Of a DNA stretch of 64,000 nt, positions 62,284 to 64,000 are shown one piece after another. Where the stretch lies: assembly GCF_001612745.1 (NCBI RefSeq), contig NZ_BDBA01000023.1:1-64000 (forward strand). The letters run 5' to 3'. The position numbers were made by a program, and so were the translations under genes. Numbering within the stretch: the stretch's first letter is position 1; each line of letters starts with the position of its first letter. The notes under the pieces were generated by a model that saw only the letters and a program-made list of their open reading frames with translations, had not been told where the DNA came from and did not search any database. Source of the DNA: Nocardia amamiensis NBRC 102102 (GTDB lineage Bacteria; Actinomycetota; Actinomycetes; Mycobacteriales; Mycobacteriaceae).

Positions 62284-62691
62284 CTACGACCCGATGCGGT
62301 CCAGGAGCCAGCGAGGACCGACCGTGGTCGCCCCGATCGCCTCGACACGGTCACGGAGCCCCCGATCCGCCGTCACGACCGTGATCGGACGATCGCCGCC
62401 CTCCGCGAGCGCCGCGGCTACGACACCGACTATCGCGTCATCTCCCGAACCGTCCGCCCGCACGATATGGAGATCAGCGAATTCCGGGTCCGGCGAAGTG
62501 ACCGCGGCCTTCGCCGCCCCCTCCAGCACGACGACCAACTCGGCCGGTTGCTCCAGGCGCTCATCGAGCCTGGACATTTTCGTGAGCAGTCGCCGTGCCG
62601 CACCGGCCCGATCGCGCCACCATCCATCGGGCCGCGAGCCGATGACATTCGCGGCGTCCACCACGATCAGCCGATCGTTGTCCTGCCTCAC
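62284..62691 (-). CDS. NYN-domain protein (PIN-like nuclease fold)
   Basis: A 135-residue NYN/PIN-fold protein. LIVVDAANVIGSRPDGWWRDRAGAARRLL has the first acidic residue of the active site. Later ADGSGDDAIVGVV and ITVVTADRGLRDRVEAIGATTVGPRWLLDRI supply the other conserved Asp positions. Such proteins are predicted metal-dependent ribonucleases; the RNA target is unknown. Start ATG 62691. Free-standing, between unrelated genes. Confidence 0.85.
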   Translation of the reverse strand: MRQDNDRLIVVDAANVIGSRPDGWWRDRAGAARRLLTKMSRLDERLEQPAELVVVLEGAAKAAVTSPDPEFADLHIVRADGSGDDAIVGVVAAALAEGGDRPITVVTADRGLRDRVEAIGATTVGPRWLLDRIGS

Positions 62692-62845
62692 CTACTCGGT
62701 CTTTCCCGGCCAGCAGCCGAGGATCGCGCGCGACCTGCCGCGCGACAGCTCCACCCAGCGCCTCCCTCGCATGCTCCCGCGCGACCTGACGCCTGTCATG
62801 CGGGTCGGGTCGGCGCGCAACATAGTCGCACCCGCATTCGGTGGT

Positions 62846-64000
62846 TCAGTGCACCGGCAGCGGGCTGGGCACCGCCGGCCGGGCCGCTCGAACCGCGGTG
62901 AGCGCGTTGAGCCGGCCGTAGCCGTACTTGTCGCTGTGCCCGTCCGCACCGTAGCGGCCGCCCTGCGGATCGATCTTGTCGCAGGCTCCTTTGAGCAGAT
63001 CCTTCACCTCATGCCAGGCCAGATCCGGATTCACCGACAACACCAGAGCCACCACACCGGCAGCTCCCGGGCACGCGCTCGAGGTGCCGCCGAAGTCGTT
63101 GGTGTAATTGCCCGCGCCATCGCCGGAGTCGGGATCGCCCGGGTTGTAGCCGTCCCGGCCACGCCGGTCGACCGTCCAGATGCCCGGCGTGCGCGGGGCA
63201 GGATGCCCGAACTGTTCGTGCTCGAAGTCGCTGCTGGGGAACGCGCACCACACCGCCTTTCCGAAATCGCTGTAGACGCTGCGTTTCCCGGTGTCATTGC
63301 AGGCCGCGACGGCGATGACCTTGGCGAAACTGGCGTAGCCGTCGTTGTCGACGGACTCGTTGCCGTTGCCCGCCGCGAACAGCACCACACAACCCTTGCC
63401 GCCGCGCCCGGTGGTGACGGCGTGTTCGATGGCCAACCGCGTGCTCGCTGGCAGCGGCACCACCTTGTTGTGCAGCGAGTCGTTCGGCCGGAACCAAGCG
63501 CCGTCCGGCGGACCCCAACTGCACGAGATGACGTCGGCACCGTGATCGGCGGCCCACTGGAAGGCACGCGCCTCGGCTTGCGATCCGAGGCCCGAGGCGA
63601 GCCGGATCGGCATCAATGCGGCCTCCGGCGCCACTCCCGACGCCCCGGCCTTGCCGTTCGCGCACGCCACACCCGCGCATGCGGTGCCGTGGTTCTCGCC
63701 GTTGTCGGGGCCGGTGCCGAACACGTCCTTGGGGCGCGGATCGTTGATCTGCAAAGTGACGTCGCGCGGCGCGACCACCTTCCGGCCACCGGTGAACTCG
63801 GGATGGTCGATGTCGACACCGTCATCGATGATCGCGATCGTCACCCCGGCGCCGCGTGTGACGGTGTGCGCCGCTTCCACCCCGGCGTGCGCGTCGACCG
63901 CCGCGCCGTCGACCATCGTCTTCTTCAGATGCCACTGCTGCGGGAAGATCGCCTTGCGGGAACGGCGGCGGATCAGCTCCGGGTGGCAGTACTCGACGTC
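62846..64000 (-). CDS. S8 family serine protease (subtilisin-like), C-terminal part
   Basis: The last 384 residues of a subtilase; its N-terminus lies beyond the right edge of the window. Catalytic Asp in TIAIIDDGVDIDHPEF, His in NHGTACAGV and Ser in GGTSSACPGAAGV are all present with normal spacing, as is the oxyanion Asn in LFAAGNGNES. Upstream residues visible to the edge (WHLKKT before the catalytic domain) indicate the propeptide side. The protein ends shortly after the catalytic domain with a Pro-rich tail and no anchor, so it may be cytoplasmic or secreted, depending on the missing N-terminus. Confidence 0.93.
   Translation of the reverse strand, partial: DVEYCHPELIRRRSRKAIFPQQWHLKKTMVDGAAVDAHAGVEAAHTVTRGAGVTIAIIDDGVDIDHPEFTGGRKVVAPRDVTLQINDPRPKDVFGTGPDNGENHGTACAGVACANGKAGASGVAPEAALMPIRLASGLGSQAEARAFQWAADHGADVISCSWGPPDGAWFRPNDSLHNKVVPLPASTRLAIEHAVTTGRGGKGCVVLFAAGNGNESVDNDGYASFAKVIAVAACNDTGKRSVYSDFGKAVWCAFPSSDFEHEQFGHPAPRTPGIWTVDRRGRDGYNPGDPDSGDGAGNYTNDFGGTSSACPGAAGVVALVLSVNPDLAWHEVKDLLKGACDKIDPQGGRYGADGHSDKYGYGRLNALTAVRAARPAVPSPLPVH

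Overview
The window reads as chromosome of a high-GC mycolic-acid actinomycete, most likely Nocardia or a close relative. Coding thirds are strongly GC-rich, GTG and TTG starts are common, and short 4-nt overlaps link operon genes. The content also fits: many bacterial P450s, F420-type oxidoreductases, FAAL ligases, a PAS-ANTAR protein, an Rv0910-like protein and two conservons. No rRNA, tRNA, CRISPR array, prophage or insertion sequence was seen.

Layout. 0-4.3 kb: amidase 3' end, an Lrp regulator next to alanine dehydrogenase (ald), two small flavin/F420-fold enzymes and an EspR-like regulator. 5-10.3 kb: conservon 1 on the plus strand (ATPase-type sensor, roadblock protein, DUF742, GTPase, a P450 lacking ExxR, a normal P450). 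10.3-15.6 kb: an MmyB-like regulator with an SDR, Nudix, a K+ channel, a lipoprotein, TetR and twin RNHCP proteins. 15.7-26.3 kb: a lipid-tailoring locus. Three P450s and an FAD monooxygenase run leftward. Diverging from them is a rightward operon of FAAL, diiron desaturase, hotdog thioesterase, ACP, CFA-synthase-like methyltransferase and a second diiron desaturase. 26.3-36.2 kb: housekeeping and regulator/target pairs with visible palindromic operators, plus a broken maleylpyruvate-isomerase-like gene. 36.2-43.4 kb: conservon 2 on the minus strand. Its ExxR-less P450 gene is duplicated, and relics of the GTPase 3' end and a 47-residue head-to-tail P450 remnant mark the duplication and deletion history. 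44-54.8 kb: MFS pump, DapA-like/LysR pair, regulators, small proteins and a secreted carboxylesterase. 55.1-61.5 kb: a compact minus-strand biosynthetic operon of FAAL, free ACP and a KS-AT-ACP-alpha-oxoamine synthase megaenzyme with an 11-residue minisatellite inside its AT domain. 61.8-64 kb: a small unknown protein, a NYN-domain protein and a truncated subtilisin-like protease.

The two FAAL loci are the best candidates for undescribed chemistry. In the first, a fatty acid is probably activated as the acyl-AMP, loaded on a dedicated ACP, desaturated and methylated while bound, oxidised by P450s and released. In the second, a fatty acyl chain is probably loaded, extended once by malonate without reduction, and released by decarboxylative condensation with an amino acid. 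That would give an alpha-amino-1,3-diketone able to close to a hydroxypyrrole or pyrrolinone. Substrates and products are inferred; the domain assignments rest on motifs visible in the translations.
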